From the NCBI GenBank assembly GCA_963719325.1, contig CAVRBW010000008.1, positions 4,892 to 68,891 on the forward strand: a DNA stretch of 64,000 bases, written 5' to 3'. Below, piece after piece: positions 19,919 through 28,597 of this stretch. The DNA is from DATBLE01 sp963719325 (GTDB taxonomy: Bacteria > Actinomycetota > Thermoleophilia > Gaiellales > Gaiellaceae). Each line of letters opens with the position of its first letter. Position 1 is the first letter of the stretch. Under the pieces are notes generated by a model. That model was not told the origin of the DNA. It worked only from the letters and a program-made list of their open reading frames with translations, and ran no database searches. A program made the translations under genes and the position numbers.

Positions 19919-20714
19919 CCGGCGGAGCCTCCCTCCACGCGCGCACAAGCTCGTCGGCAACTCCCGGCGCCACGCAGAGGAGGCCGTCCCCGACGACCGG
20001 CTCCTGACCGCCTGACCGGGCGAGGACGCGTGCGCCGGACTCGCGGGCGATCAGCATCCCCGCGAAGCAGTCGACGGGGCCGAACGACCCGATCGCGGTC
20101 GCAAGCACGCGGCCCGCACCGACGCTCGCCAGCGAGAGTGCGTTCGAGCCCATGATCCGGGTCACGCAGTCCGCTGCCGCGAGCGCCGCGATCAACGTTT
20201 CCATCCCCGGCCAGAGCGACTGAGCCGTCAGCTCGGTCAGCACGATCCCGCCGACGAGGCTCGTCGCGTCCGAGCAGCAGGAGGGCACGCCGTCGACGCG
20301 CGCCCCGCGGCCGCGCGCGGCCGAGAGCACCTCCCGGCGGTACGGGTCGACCACGACCCCCGCCGCCGGACCCGCCTCGTCGACCGCGACGGCGCTGAAC
20401 GACGACCAGGGCAGACCGTGGACGAAGTTCGTCGTCCCGTCGATGGGATCCACGTACCACGTGGCCGCCGGGCGCTCGCCGCCGCTCGTCCCGAGCTCCT
20501 CCCCGACGACCCGATGGCCCGGAAAACGGGCCAGCACCGCGTCGCGCGTATGCCGTTCGATCGCGACGTCGATCTCCGTCACCCAGTCTGCGGGGCTCGA
20601 CTTGGTCGAGATCTGGTCTGCCCGCAGCGGCTCTTCGACGATCCGGTCGACCGCGAACGCAGCGAGCTCGTCGAGCAGCTCTGCGACCGCGTCGAGCTCG
20701 TGCTCGCTCAGCAC
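19908..20714 (-). CDS. Inositol monophosphatase family protein
   Basis: A 268-residue Mg-dependent phosphatase. The signatures are complete: GEELG (metal ligand glutamates), DPIDGTTNFVHG (DPxDGT) and GPVDCFAGMLIARESG (family WDxAAG region, here VDCFAG). It would release inositol or a similar alcohol from its monophosphate. The start GTG 20714 overlaps the GDPD stop by 7 bases, so the two enzymes are likely made together. This pairing supports a path from glycerophosphoinositol to inositol phosphate to inositol. Confidence 0.9.
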   Translation of the reverse strand: MLSEHELDAVAELLDELAAFAVDRIVEEPLRADQISTKSSPADWVTEIDVAIERHTRDAVLARFPGHRVVGEELGTSGGERPAATWYVDPIDGTTNFVHGLPWSSFSAVAVDEAGPAAGVVVDPYRREVLSAARGRGARVDGVPSCCSDATSLVGGIVLTELTAQSLWPGMETLIAALAAADCVTRIMGSNALSLASVGAGRVLATAIGSFGPVDCFAGMLIARESGARVLARSGGQEPVVGDGLLCVAPGVADELVRAWREAPPDGV

Positions 20715-21412
20715 ACCGCGTCCTCGGCGGGGCTGCGCCCGAGCAACGCCACCAGTGGGGCGATCCTGTTCGTGATCACGGCGTCGACGCCGAGGTCGAG
20801 GAGCCGCGCCATCTCCGCAGGGGCGTCGACCGTCCAGGTGGAGACGGAGAGCCCCCGGTCGTGCATCGCTTCGACCAGGTGCGGCTCCACCAGCTCCCAG
20901 CTCGGATTCACGTACTCGACGTCGAGATCGGCGAGGAGGTCGTCCGGCGGGAGATCGCGCGACGTCCACGTCAGCGCGATGCGCGCCTCCGGAGCGCGCT
21001 CGCGAATCCGCCGATGCCCGACGACGTTCTCGCCCGAGAAGAGCGCCCGGCCGAGCGCGTCAGCCGAGACGAGGACCTCGAGGGCAGGCACGGCGACGTC
21101 ACTCGCCGTGTAGTCGACCATCAGCGGCACAGGCGTCGCATCGAGCACCTCGCGAAGCTCCGGGATGCGGCAATCGCCGTCTCCGACCGCGCGCACCTCG
21201 GCGAGGGTCATCTCCGCGACCGCCCGCGGGATGCCCCAGAGACGCTCGAGGGTCGGGTCGTGCAGCACGACGACTGCACCGTCGGCCGTGAGGGCGATGT
21301 CGATCTCGACCATGTCGGCGCCCGCCTCGACGGCGGCGACGCACGCAGCCAGCGTGTTCTCTCTGAATGCGTAGGGATCGCCCCGATGCGCGATCGCGAG
21401 CTGCGACGCCAC
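20708..21412 (-). CDS. Glycerophosphodiester phosphodiesterase
   Basis: A 234-residue GDPD barrel that hydrolyses glycerophosphodiesters to an alcohol plus glycerol-3-phosphate. The motif AHRGDPYAFRENTLAA gives the catalytic HR and ENT residues, and EIDIALTADGAVVVLHD supplies the E.D and HD. No signal peptide is seen, so it is cytoplasmic and acts after uptake. GTG 21412 shares one base with the stop of the ABC ATPase gene. The gene order importer, GDPD, inositol monophosphatase is the key evidence for the proposed pathway. Confidence 0.93.
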   Translation of the reverse strand: MASQLAIAHRGDPYAFRENTLAACVAAVEAGADMVEIDIALTADGAVVVLHDPTLERLWGIPRAVAEMTLAEVRAVGDGDCRIPELREVLDATPVPLMVDYTASDVAVPALEVLVSADALGRALFSGENVVGHRRIRERAPEARIALTWTSRDLPPDDLLADLDVEYVNPSWELVEPHLVEAMHDRGLSVSTWTVDAPAEMARLLDLGVDAVITNRIAPLVALLGRSPAEDAVC

Positions 21413-22482
21413 TATGCGAAGGCGGTCGTTCGCGCCCGGTACAGCACGCCGTCGCGGTACAGGAGCGCGCGTGCAAACCGGACCCCGACGCGCTCGGCGG
21501 GCTCCAGGTCGGCCGGGACGAAGGCCCGCAGCTCGTGGGGCCCGAGCTGGAGGACGATCTCCTTGTAGTGGCCGCGCGGAACCTCGCGGATGATGGTCGC
21601 CTCGGCACCGTCGCCGTTCGTCGACACCTGCACGTCCTCGGGCCGGACGCCGACCTCGAACTCGCCCGCCTCTTCCTGGAGGCCGTCGCACGGGACGAGG
21701 ATGCCGTCCGCCAGCTCGATCCCGCCCGCGGTGGGCTTGCCGCGATAGACGTTCATCGCGCCGACGAAGTTGGCGACGAACATGGTCTCCGGCTCGCGGT
21801 ACAGGCCCCGCGCGTCCGCGTACTGCTCCACCATTCCGCCGGACATGACTGCGATCCGGTCCGCGATCGAGAGCGCCTCGTCCTGGTCGTGGGTGACGAA
21901 GACGGTCGTGATCCCGATCCGCTGCTGGATCTCGCGGATGTCCTCGCGCACGCGGACGCGGAGCTTCGCGTCGAGGTTGGAGAGCGGCTCGTCGAGCAGG
22001 AGCACCTTCGGCTCGAGCACGAGCGCGCGCGCCAGCGCGACCCGCTGCTGCTCGCCCCCGGAGATCCGGGCGGGATAGCTGTGGAGGTGGTGCGTGAGCC
22101 CGACCAGCTCGAGGACGCGCTCGACCCGCTCCTGGATCTCTTGCTTCGGCAGCTTGCGCAGGCGGAGGCCGAAGGAGACGTTCTTGAACACGGTCATGTG
22201 CGGCCAGAGCGCGTAGTTCTGGAAGACCATCGCCGTCGGCCGGCGCTCCGGCGGAAGCCCGCCGACATCCTGCCCGTCGATCAGCACGCGCCCATCGTCC
22301 TGGCGCAAGAAGCCGCCGATCATGCGCAGCGTCGTGGTCTTGCCGCAGCCGGACGGGCCGAGCAGGCACGTCAACTCGCCCGCCCGCACGTCCAGATCGA
22401 GCCCCGAGACGATCGTCCTGCCGCCAAGCGCCTTCGAGACCTGCTCGAGCCGCAGCCCCGCGTGCGGAACCTCGATGGTCAC
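21412..22482 (-). CDS. ABC transporter ATP-binding protein (PotA/FbpC/UgpC type)
   Basis: A 356-residue ATPase with Walker A LLGPSGCGKTTTLR, signature ISGGEQQRVALARAL, Walker B LLLDEPLSNLDAKLR and switch FVTHDQDEAL. The roughly 120-residue C-terminal part is the TOBE-type regulatory domain. I chose GTG 22482 because homology begins near VTIEVPHAGLRLEQVSK; the frame is open to 22554. It energises the two permeases and binding protein upstream. A long hairpin stands between it and the preceding permease gene. Confidence 0.92.
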   Translation of the reverse strand: MTIEVPHAGLRLEQVSKALGGRTIVSGLDLDVRAGELTCLLGPSGCGKTTTLRMIGGFLRQDDGRVLIDGQDVGGLPPERRPTAMVFQNYALWPHMTVFKNVSFGLRLRKLPKQEIQERVERVLELVGLTHHLHSYPARISGGEQQRVALARALVLEPKVLLLDEPLSNLDAKLRVRVREDIREIQQRIGITTVFVTHDQDEALSIADRIAVMSGGMVEQYADARGLYREPETMFVANFVGAMNVYRGKPTAGGIELADGILVPCDGLQEEAGEFEVGVRPEDVQVSTNGDGAEATIIREVPRGHYKEIVLQLGPHELRAFVPADLEPAERVGVRFARALLYRDGVLYRARTTAFA

Positions 22483-22586
22483 CGATGGACCTCGACAGCG
22501 CAGGAGAACCCCGCCGCGGCGCCCGACATGTGCGGGCGCCGCTCGCAGCGGCACCTATGGTGCGAGCGGGTTTGGGGAAGGGGGCC

Positions 22587-22615
22587 CACGGGGGAAACCG
22601 GCCGTTTCCCCCGTG
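22587..22615 (-). repeat. Intra-operon hairpin, 12-bp stem
   Basis: CACGGGGGAAAC and GTTTCCCCCGTG pair perfectly around a 5-base loop, in the 154-bp gap between the second permease and the ATPase. There is no T-run. It probably slows mRNA decay or partly uncouples the distal genes (ATPase, GDPD, monophosphatase, regulator) from the importer subunits. Confidence 0.7.
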
Positions 22616-22636
22616 AAGCGAGCCGGAGGCGAGCGT

Positions 22637-23506
22637 TCACCTGATCTGGAATCCCTCCGCAAGTCGGCCGCCCATCACGTGCTTCCGGACGAGCGCCATC
22701 AGGATCACCGACGGGATGGCGAGCAGGAGCGAGAAGACCGCCGCCGCCTGCTCCGGGTAGTTGAGGACGAGGGTGTACATCTCCGTCGGCATCGTGATGT
22801 ACGTCGGGACGCCGACGAGGAACGTGCCCTGCGCCTCGTCGAACGAGACGAGGAAGGAGAGGATCATCGCGACGAAGATCCCGGGCGCCGCGAGCGGGAA
22901 CGTGACGCGGAAGAAGACCCGCAGCGGCCCTGCGCCGACATCACGCGCCGCCTCCTCGAGCGAGCGCGGCACCGCCGAGAAAGCGGCGGTAGGGATCCAG
23001 GTCATGAAGACGACGGTGCCGATCAACTGCACGAACACGACGCCCATGAACGTCCCCATCAGGTTGAGGTAGAAGAAGACGCCGGCCATCGACACGTAGA
23101 GGCCGATCTTCGGGAAGGCGTTCGTGGCGAAGAGCGAGATCAGGAGCACGCGCCGGCCGGGAAAGTTGAAGCGCGAGAACGCGTAGGCCGCCGGCAGGCA
23201 GATCGCCGCCGAGAGCACCGTCACGACCGGCGCGAAGATGAAGCTCAGCTTCATCGAGTGGAGCAGCGCCTGGTCCTCGAAGACCGACCGCCACCACTTG
23301 ACCGTCCAGTCGCGAGGTAGGAGCTGCGGGAACTGCCACAGGCCGGAGAAGGCGCGCAGAGAGAGCCACGCGATCGGCCCGACCATGAAGATGAGCAGCG
23401 CGAGCAGGAAGATCGCGGTGGCGATGCGGCCGAGCAGCCGCGTCGCCGCGACCCGGCGCGCCGAGGGAGCGGCCGGCAGCGGCACGCGCGCGGGGACACT
23501 CGTCAC
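22637..23506 (-). CDS. ABC transporter permease (PotC/UgpE type)
   Basis: A 289-residue permease with six predicted helices. The EAA loop reads RSLEEAARDVGAGPLRVFFRVTFPLAAPG, the coupling site for the ATPase. The start overlaps the first permease stop by 4 bases. With its partner it forms the heterodimeric channel of a CUT1/POT/Fe-type importer. The substrate is not readable from the permease itself; a phosphodiester is inferred from the downstream GDPD. Confidence 0.9.
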   Translation of the reverse strand: MTSVPARVPLPAAPSARRVAATRLLGRIATAIFLLALLIFMVGPIAWLSLRAFSGLWQFPQLLPRDWTVKWWRSVFEDQALLHSMKLSFIFAPVVTVLSAAICLPAAYAFSRFNFPGRRVLLISLFATNAFPKIGLYVSMAGVFFYLNLMGTFMGVVFVQLIGTVVFMTWIPTAAFSAVPRSLEEAARDVGAGPLRVFFRVTFPLAAPGIFVAMILSFLVSFDEAQGTFLVGVPTYITMPTEMYTLVLNYPEQAAAVFSLLLAIPSVILMALVRKHVMGGRLAEGFQIR

Positions 23507-24450
23507 GACGTCACCGAGGCGCGCCTTTGCGCGCGGACGTTAGCCCACACGTACGCGGTGCCGATCCCGATCGCGAGGACGAACACGATCATCGCCATCA
23601 CCTCCGCCTGCTGCGGTTGCCCGTAGGCGCCGAAGTAGTTGCTCATCGACGGGCCGAGCATGTTCGGCGCGCTCGGCCCGGTCAGGTAGGGGATCGTGAA
23701 GCTGCCGAGCACCGCGATGCCGGTGAACGTCGCGGTGATCACCGTCGGGATCACGTTCAGCGGCAGCAGCACAGAGCGGACGGTGCGGCCGAGCGAGGCG
23801 CCCGAGTCGCGGGCTGCTTCGATCAGCGCGTTCGGCACGGCGTTGAGCCCGGAGCTCATCATCAACACCCCGAAGGGGATCGAGACCCACACCTGCGCGA
23901 TCAGCACGCACGTGAGCGTGTAGCCGAGGGTGGGAAAGCCGTGGAAGCCGAGCCGGTACGCGACCGTCCGGACGAAGCCGTCCGAGGAGTAGAAGACGAG
24001 GGTCGCGTAGCCGGCGATCACGACCGGGATGAAGAGCGGCACGACGGACAGCGCCGAGACGACGCGGGCGACGCGCGAGTCCGACAGGCGCAGGTAGAGC
24101 GCGACCGCCCACGAGACGACGAGGACGATCCCGACCGTGGCGGCCGTGATCCAGATCGTTGCGTACAGATCGCGGCGCACATGCGGGTTCCCGAGTATCT
24201 CGCGGTAGGCGCCGAGGGTGACACCGTGCTTCACCACGTGCTGCCGCTGCGCGAAGAGGTTGACGACGGAGTTCGGCCCGTCGGCGCGGCCGAGGGTGTA
24301 GGCGATCGCCGCCAGCACCGGGAACCCGATGAAGACGGCGATCACTCCCACCGGCGGGAGCACCATGAGCAGGCCCTGGGCCTGCTCACGGAGCGTCCGC
24401 CGCCGCGCGGCCGCGCGGGGTGTGAGTGCTACGGCACGTTCTGCTGCCAC
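23503..24450 (-). CDS. ABC transporter permease (PotB/UgpA type)
   Basis: A 315-residue permease with six or seven hydrophobic segments and the loop ALIEAARDSGASLGRTVRSVLLPLNVIP. The start GTG 24450 overlaps the 3' end of the binding-protein gene by 22 bases and is the only usual start before the first helix. Its stop overlaps the second permease by 4 bases. Confidence 0.88.
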   Translation of the reverse strand: MAAERAVALTPRAAARRRTLREQAQGLLMVLPPVGVIAVFIGFPVLAAIAYTLGRADGPNSVVNLFAQRQHVVKHGVTLGAYREILGNPHVRRDLYATIWITAATVGIVLVVSWAVALYLRLSDSRVARVVSALSVVPLFIPVVIAGYATLVFYSSDGFVRTVAYRLGFHGFPTLGYTLTCVLIAQVWVSIPFGVLMMSSGLNAVPNALIEAARDSGASLGRTVRSVLLPLNVIPTVITATFTGIAVLGSFTIPYLTGPSAPNMLGPSMSNYFGAYGQPQQAEVMAMIVFVLAIGIGTAYVWANVRAQRRASVTS

Positions 24451-25559
24451 TGAGCCTTCATGTCGTTGCCCGACTTGGTCGAGTAGCCCTGGCGGAGCGT
24501 GTTCGCCGAGACGTCGGCGAACTTCGTCTTGACCGACGCCGGCATGTACTTCAGGTCGACGGCCGGGTATCCCGCCATCACGTTCACGACCACCGACTGG
24601 GCCGCCGGCGACAGCAGGAAGTTGACGAACTTGTAGACCGAGACCTTGTTCTTCGCCGTCTTCGGCACCGCGAGATAGGCCGCGCCGCCGTTGAAGGACG
24701 GGTTCGAGATCTGGGTCAGCTTGATCGACGGCGGCAGCGTGCCCGCCTTCAGGCCAGCGAGCGCCTGGTCCGACCAGACCGGAGCCATCCAGATCTGGCC
24801 CTTGGCGAGCAGGTCGAGCGTGGCCTGGTTGCCGTTCGGGTAGACGCCGTTGCCGTACATGTCCTGGTTGAGGCTGTGCAGGACGTCGAAGCCCTGCTTC
24901 CAGTTCGACTCGAGGTCCGGCTCGTAGCCCTGCACGAACTTCGTGATCAGGCTCTGCGACATGTACTTGTCGAGCACCGTCTCGACGAAGGACTGCCCGG
25001 AGCCGCCGGTGTTCGGCGAGTTGTAGGTGAACTTTCCGGGGTGCGCCTTGATCCACGCGAGCAGCGCGTCGAGGGTCTTCGGCGGACTTGCTACCTGCTG
25101 CGAGTTGTAGCCGAGCACGACCGAGGAGCCGCGGTACGGGATCGCCGCGCCCTTCACCGGCGTCAGCAGCGCCTTGTTCACGTGGTTCAGGTTCGGCGCC
25201 GTCGCCTTCGAGACCGGCTGTGTGAGGCCGGAGAGCGCGAGCGTCGTCGACAGGCCACCGTCGACGATGTCGATCCCAGACCACTTGCGCTGCTTCACCG
25301 CGACGCCGATGCGGGCGAGCGTCGTCGAGTCGTTCGTGCCGTGCTCGGAGAAGATGAACTTGATCTTGACACCGGGGTTCTGCTTCTGAAACGCCGGGAT
25401 CAGGTTGTCCTGCCAGAGCGACTGCACGTTGACGTCGCCGCTCGCGTACAGGTTGATCGTCACCCCCTTGGCTGCGTGCGACGGGCCGGTCGAGCCGGCG
25501 ACCGCCGTGGGGACCGCGACCAGCGCCGCGGCCAGGATCACGAGAATCTTCGCCTTCAC
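24429..25559 (-). CDS. ABC transporter extracellular solute-binding protein
   Basis: A 376-residue binding protein with a clear signal peptide (MKAKILVILAAALVAVP, cleavage around VAGS/SHA). The mature protein begins TINLYASGDVNVQS and resembles spermidine/iron/2-aminoethylphosphonate-type binding proteins (SBP_bac family). ATG 25559 has a good ribosome site (GGAGGGAGAC). It opens the leftward operon of importer, GDPD, inositol monophosphatase, LacI and sulfatase. The ligand is unknown; a glycerophosphodiester is suggested by context. Confidence 0.88.
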   Translation of the reverse strand: MKAKILVILAAALVAVPTAVAGSTGPSHAAKGVTINLYASGDVNVQSLWQDNLIPAFQKQNPGVKIKFIFSEHGTNDSTTLARIGVAVKQRKWSGIDIVDGGLSTTLALSGLTQPVSKATAPNLNHVNKALLTPVKGAAIPYRGSSVVLGYNSQQVASPPKTLDALLAWIKAHPGKFTYNSPNTGGSGQSFVETVLDKYMSQSLITKFVQGYEPDLESNWKQGFDVLHSLNQDMYGNGVYPNGNQATLDLLAKGQIWMAPVWSDQALAGLKAGTLPPSIKLTQISNPSFNGGAAYLAVPKTAKNKVSVYKFVNFLLSPAAQSVVVNVMAGYPAVDLKYMPASVKTKFADVSANTLRQGYSTKSGNDMKAQWQQNVP

Positions 25560-25583
25560 AAGTCTCCCTCCTTACCCTTCGTG

Positions 25584-25599
25584 GTTGCCGTTGTGCAAC
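25584..25599. promoter_or_regulatory. Candidate operator before the second ABC operon
   Basis: GTTGC and GCAAC arms face each other across six bases, 25 bp upstream of the binding-protein start. The TTGC-N6-GCAA layout fits LacI-family sites and the operon encodes its own LacI. Five-base arms can occur by chance, so this is tentative. Confidence 0.35.
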
Positions 25600-25666
25600 A
25601 CCGTGCAGGTCGCCACCGCGTCGCCGGGTGGACAGATGGTGACGTCCTGGTGACGAGGCTGTTTGC

Positions 25667-26794
25667 TCACGCCGCTCTCCCAGCCGCCTCGCCGCCGATC
25701 GCCACGCCCCGCTGCACCGCGATCGCAGCCGCCGCCTGCTGACAGGCGACGATGTCCGCCCGGCCCTCCGCGACCCCCGCCGATGGCGCGGTCCCCTCGA
25801 GCGCGAACGCCGCGAACGCGAGCCACTCGCACGCGAATGCCTCGACGGTCGAGCGGAAGCGGGTCGAGCGCTCTGAGGCCCCGTCGGCCTCGACGACCCT
25901 CAGCGTCGTCGGCGCATGCAGCAGGTAGGGCGAGGGGAACGTGAGCGCGACGGTGCCACGCTCGTCGTGGACGCATACCTCCTCCCGATAGGCGGGATAA
26001 CGGTCGAGGTAGTGCCAGCGAATGGAGACACGCCCTCCGCCACCGAGCCGGCCGAGGAGCGCCACCGACGGCGGGGCGAAACCGACGCCGTCGGGCCACG
26101 CGTCGCCGTACTCGAAGTCGATCGGCTCGCCGAGCAGATACCGGATCACGGCGAGGTCGTGGACGACACTGCCGAGGAGCACTCCGGTGTAGAGCGAGGC
26201 GATCTCGGCGGGTACCGGGCCGAGCGCACGCTCCGCCAGGGCGAGCTCCTCCGCGCGCAGCCACTCGAGCGTCCCAGTGTCGACGTCGTCGGCGGGCGGA
26301 AGCAGACCTGCGTGCCCGAGCTGCGACGCTTCGGACGGGTGCAGGACGGTCACCTCGACGGATCGCGCCGGCGGCCTCTCTGCCAGCAGCGTCCGCGCCC
26401 GCTCGACCGCGGGATCGTAGATCTTCATGTACCCGAGCGAGAGGCGCGGCTCCAGCTCGGCGAGCGCATCCGCCTCGGCAAGCGTGTATGCGAGCGGTTT
26501 TTCGCAGAAGACGGCGAGTCCGGCTCTCGCCGCTGCTGCGGCGAGCTCGCCGTGCGAGCCGGACGTCAGCAGCGCGACACCGTCCAGGTCGCCGCAGCCG
26601 AGCAAGGCCTCCGCCTCCGAGAAGCGCCGCTCGTCCGGCACGCCGAGGCGCTCGCCGAGACGGTCGCGGCGGGCCGGCGACAGATCGCACACCGCCGCCA
26701 CCTGGAAGAGGTCAGCCCGCTTCGCCAGGATCGGCAGGTGCACGGCCTGGGCGACCGCACCGAGCCCGATCACGCCGATCCTCAGGGGTGCCAC
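25667..26794 (-). CDS. Gfo/Idh/MocA-family dehydrogenase
   Basis: A 375-residue NAD(P)-dependent oxidoreductase for a sugar or cyclitol. The Rossmann motif is RIGVIGLGAVAQAVHLP and the signature LAVFCEKPLAYTLAEAD. YLDRYPAY and LGSVVHDLAVIRYLLG are typical of the C-terminal domain. GTG 26794 starts the homology but has no ribosome site. A strong AAGGAGG at 26844-26850 lies 4 bases before CTG 26839, which is in frame and would add 15 residues, so CTG may be the real start. The gene diverges from glpD. The substrate is unknown; it may handle a ligand of the neighbouring importers. Confidence 0.85.
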   Translation of the reverse strand: MAPLRIGVIGLGAVAQAVHLPILAKRADLFQVAAVCDLSPARRDRLGERLGVPDERRFSEAEALLGCGDLDGVALLTSGSHGELAAAAARAGLAVFCEKPLAYTLAEADALAELEPRLSLGYMKIYDPAVERARTLLAERPPARSVEVTVLHPSEASQLGHAGLLPPADDVDTGTLEWLRAEELALAERALGPVPAEIASLYTGVLLGSVVHDLAVIRYLLGEPIDFEYGDAWPDGVGFAPPSVALLGRLGGGGRVSIRWHYLDRYPAYREEVCVHDERGTVALTFPSPYLLHAPTTLRVVEADGASERSTRFRSTVEAFACEWLAFAAFALEGTAPSAGVAEGRADIVACQQAAAAIAVQRGVAIGGEAAGRAA

Positions 26795-26973
26795 CGAACG
26801 GAGATCCGGGGCGGGCCGGGCAGCCTCCGGATCGAGCAGGTGACCTCCTTCGCGTCGCCCCCTCACGTGCGGATACGTTTGCACTCCTCTCGAGCCAAAG
26901 TCAAGACCCGGCGCCACGGAGACGGATCGACGATCATGCAATCGTTGGCACAGTGATTCCCATACGCACCCGG

Positions 26974-28491
26974 ATGCTCGAACGGCTCAACCGCGAGCGC
27001 TTCGATCTACTCGTGATCGGTGGCGGGATCGTGGGGGCGGGCACGGCAGCGCTTGCCGCGCGCCTGGGCCTGCGCGTCGCACTCGTCGAGCGGTCCGACT
27101 TCGGCTCCGGCACCTCGAGCGCGTCGTCGAAGCTCATCCACGGGGGCCTCCGCTACCTGCGCATGGGCGACTTCCGGCTCGTCCGGGAGGGCCTGCACGA
27201 GGCGCAAGCCCTCTCGCGCGAGGTCGCCCCGCACCTCGTCCGCGAGCTGCCCTTTCTGCTCCCCGTGGAGCGTGGCGGCCCGTACGGGCCGACGGCGATC
27301 CGTGCCGCGCTTGCCGCCTACGCGGGCCTCACGGGCTCCCTGCGCCTGCGCGGGCTCACGATCCCTCCTGCGCGCGCCACCGAGCTCGTCCCGCCACTCG
27401 ACGTCGGCCGCCTCCGCGCGGTCGGCCTCTACCACGACGCGCAGGGAAACGACGCGCGGCTCTGCCTGGCCAACGTCCTCGCTGCCGCCGAAGCCGGCGC
27501 GGCTGTAGCGAGCCGCGCCGAAGCAGTCGCGATCGGGCGCTCGAACGAAGGGCTCGCCGTCACTGTGCGCAACCTGGTCGACGACGGGGTGATCGAGGTC
27601 GCGGCGAGGGCCGTCGTCAACGCCTCCGGCTCTGCGGTCGACGACGTCCGACGCCTCGAGGACGCTGACGCAGGGACGTCGGTCACGCTCAGCAAAGGCG
27701 CTCACCTCGTGCTCGAGCTGCCGGCGCCGTGGGCCGCGGCGTTGACGATCCCGGTCGACCGCACTCGCGTCGCATTCGCGGTTCCATGGGACGACCTCCT
27801 TCTGCTCGGCACCACCGACACCGAGTTCCACCCCGGCGTGGACACGCTCGAGGTGACCGCGGAGGAGGAGGCCCAGATCCTGGCCGAGACGGGACGGGTG
27901 CTGGCGCCCGAGCTGCTGCGTCCGGAGTCGATTCGGTATCGGTTCGCCGGTCTGCGAGTGCTGCCGGTCACCCGCGGCCCTACGGCGCGGGCGAGGCGCG
28001 AGGTCGCCTTCTCCCGGGGCCGCCTTGGCGTGCTCTCCGTCGCCGGCGGCAAGCTGACGACGTATCGGCGGATCGCGCGCGCGGCGCTCTCGAGGCTTCA
28101 GGGCGACCTCGGCCTGCACACGCTCGACGGCGGGGGGCCGCTTCCCGGCGCAGGCCGGCCGGAGGTCGTCGCCCAGGCGCTCGGTCGCCGCTTCCCCATC
28201 CTGGCGCCGGAGCTCGCGCGCCACCTCGCCGCGACCTACGGGACCCTGGCCGGCGAGGTGCTCGCGGCGTGCGAGGAGCGGCCGGACGCTCTCGAGCCAC
28301 TCGCGCCGGGTGGGCTCGACGTGGTCGCGCAGGCGCTGTACGCACGGACGCACGAGTGGGCGATCGACGCGGAGGACGTCATCCGCCGCCGCACGACCCT
28401 TGCGTTCCACGGCCTCGACACCCCGGCGCTCCGAGAGCGGATCGAGGAGCTGTGGACCGGAGCTCCACTCGCAGCAGGAAGCGGGGCCTGA
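26974..28491 (+). CDS. glpD: Glycerol-3-phosphate dehydrogenase, FAD-dependent
   Basis: A 505-residue flavoprotein that oxidises glycerol-3-phosphate to dihydroxyacetone phosphate and passes electrons to quinone. The N-terminal FAD site is LLVIGGGIVGAGTA. GSGTSSASSKLIHGGLRYL is the hallmark of GlpD, with GGKLTTYRRIA near 370 and a C-terminal DAO domain. I chose ATG 26974; an upstream GTG 26953 is in frame and neither has an obvious ribosome site. The TGA stop lies inside REP-like element E2. glpK follows, so glycerol (through GlpK) and G3P (from GDPD) both converge here. Confidence 0.93.
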   Translation: MLERLNRERFDLLVIGGGIVGAGTAALAARLGLRVALVERSDFGSGTSSASSKLIHGGLRYLRMGDFRLVREGLHEAQALSREVAPHLVRELPFLLPVERGGPYGPTAIRAALAAYAGLTGSLRLRGLTIPPARATELVPPLDVGRLRAVGLYHDAQGNDARLCLANVLAAAEAGAAVASRAEAVAIGRSNEGLAVTVRNLVDDGVIEVAARAVVNASGSAVDDVRRLEDADAGTSVTLSKGAHLVLELPAPWAAALTIPVDRTRVAFAVPWDDLLLLGTTDTEFHPGVDTLEVTAEEEAQILAETGRVLAPELLRPESIRYRFAGLRVLPVTRGPTARARREVAFSRGRLGVLSVAGGKLTTYRRIARAALSRLQGDLGLHTLDGGGPLPGAGRPEVVAQALGRRFPILAPELARHLAATYGTLAGEVLAACEERPDALEPLAPGGLDVVAQALYARTHEWAIDAEDVIRRRTTLAFHGLDTPALRERIEELWTGAPLAAGSGA

Positions 28492-28592
28492 CCCCGAAAC
28501 CCGCAACAATTCTCTGAACAGTGCGGATCGACCCCCCACATTGCAGGAAAGACGCCGAGAGGGACATGGCCCAGGGCCTGACCCCGCGACAT
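28483..28592. repeat. REP-like element E2 between glpD and glpK
   Basis: Two identical 13-base copies of GGGCCTGACCCCG (28484-28496 and 28574-28586) flank about 77 bases. The last 25 bases (28568-28592) match the reverse complement of 55839-55863 with only two differences, so this is a dispersed repeat. The element supplies the glpD stop codon and ends 5 bases before the glpK start. Confidence 0.75.
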
Positions 28593-28597
28593 CCCGC

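Noticed and set aside
26930..26945. ACGAT and ATCGT arms in the divergent region before glpD as an operator
   Set aside because: Only five-base arms, no second copy, and no resemblance to the 14-base LacI site.
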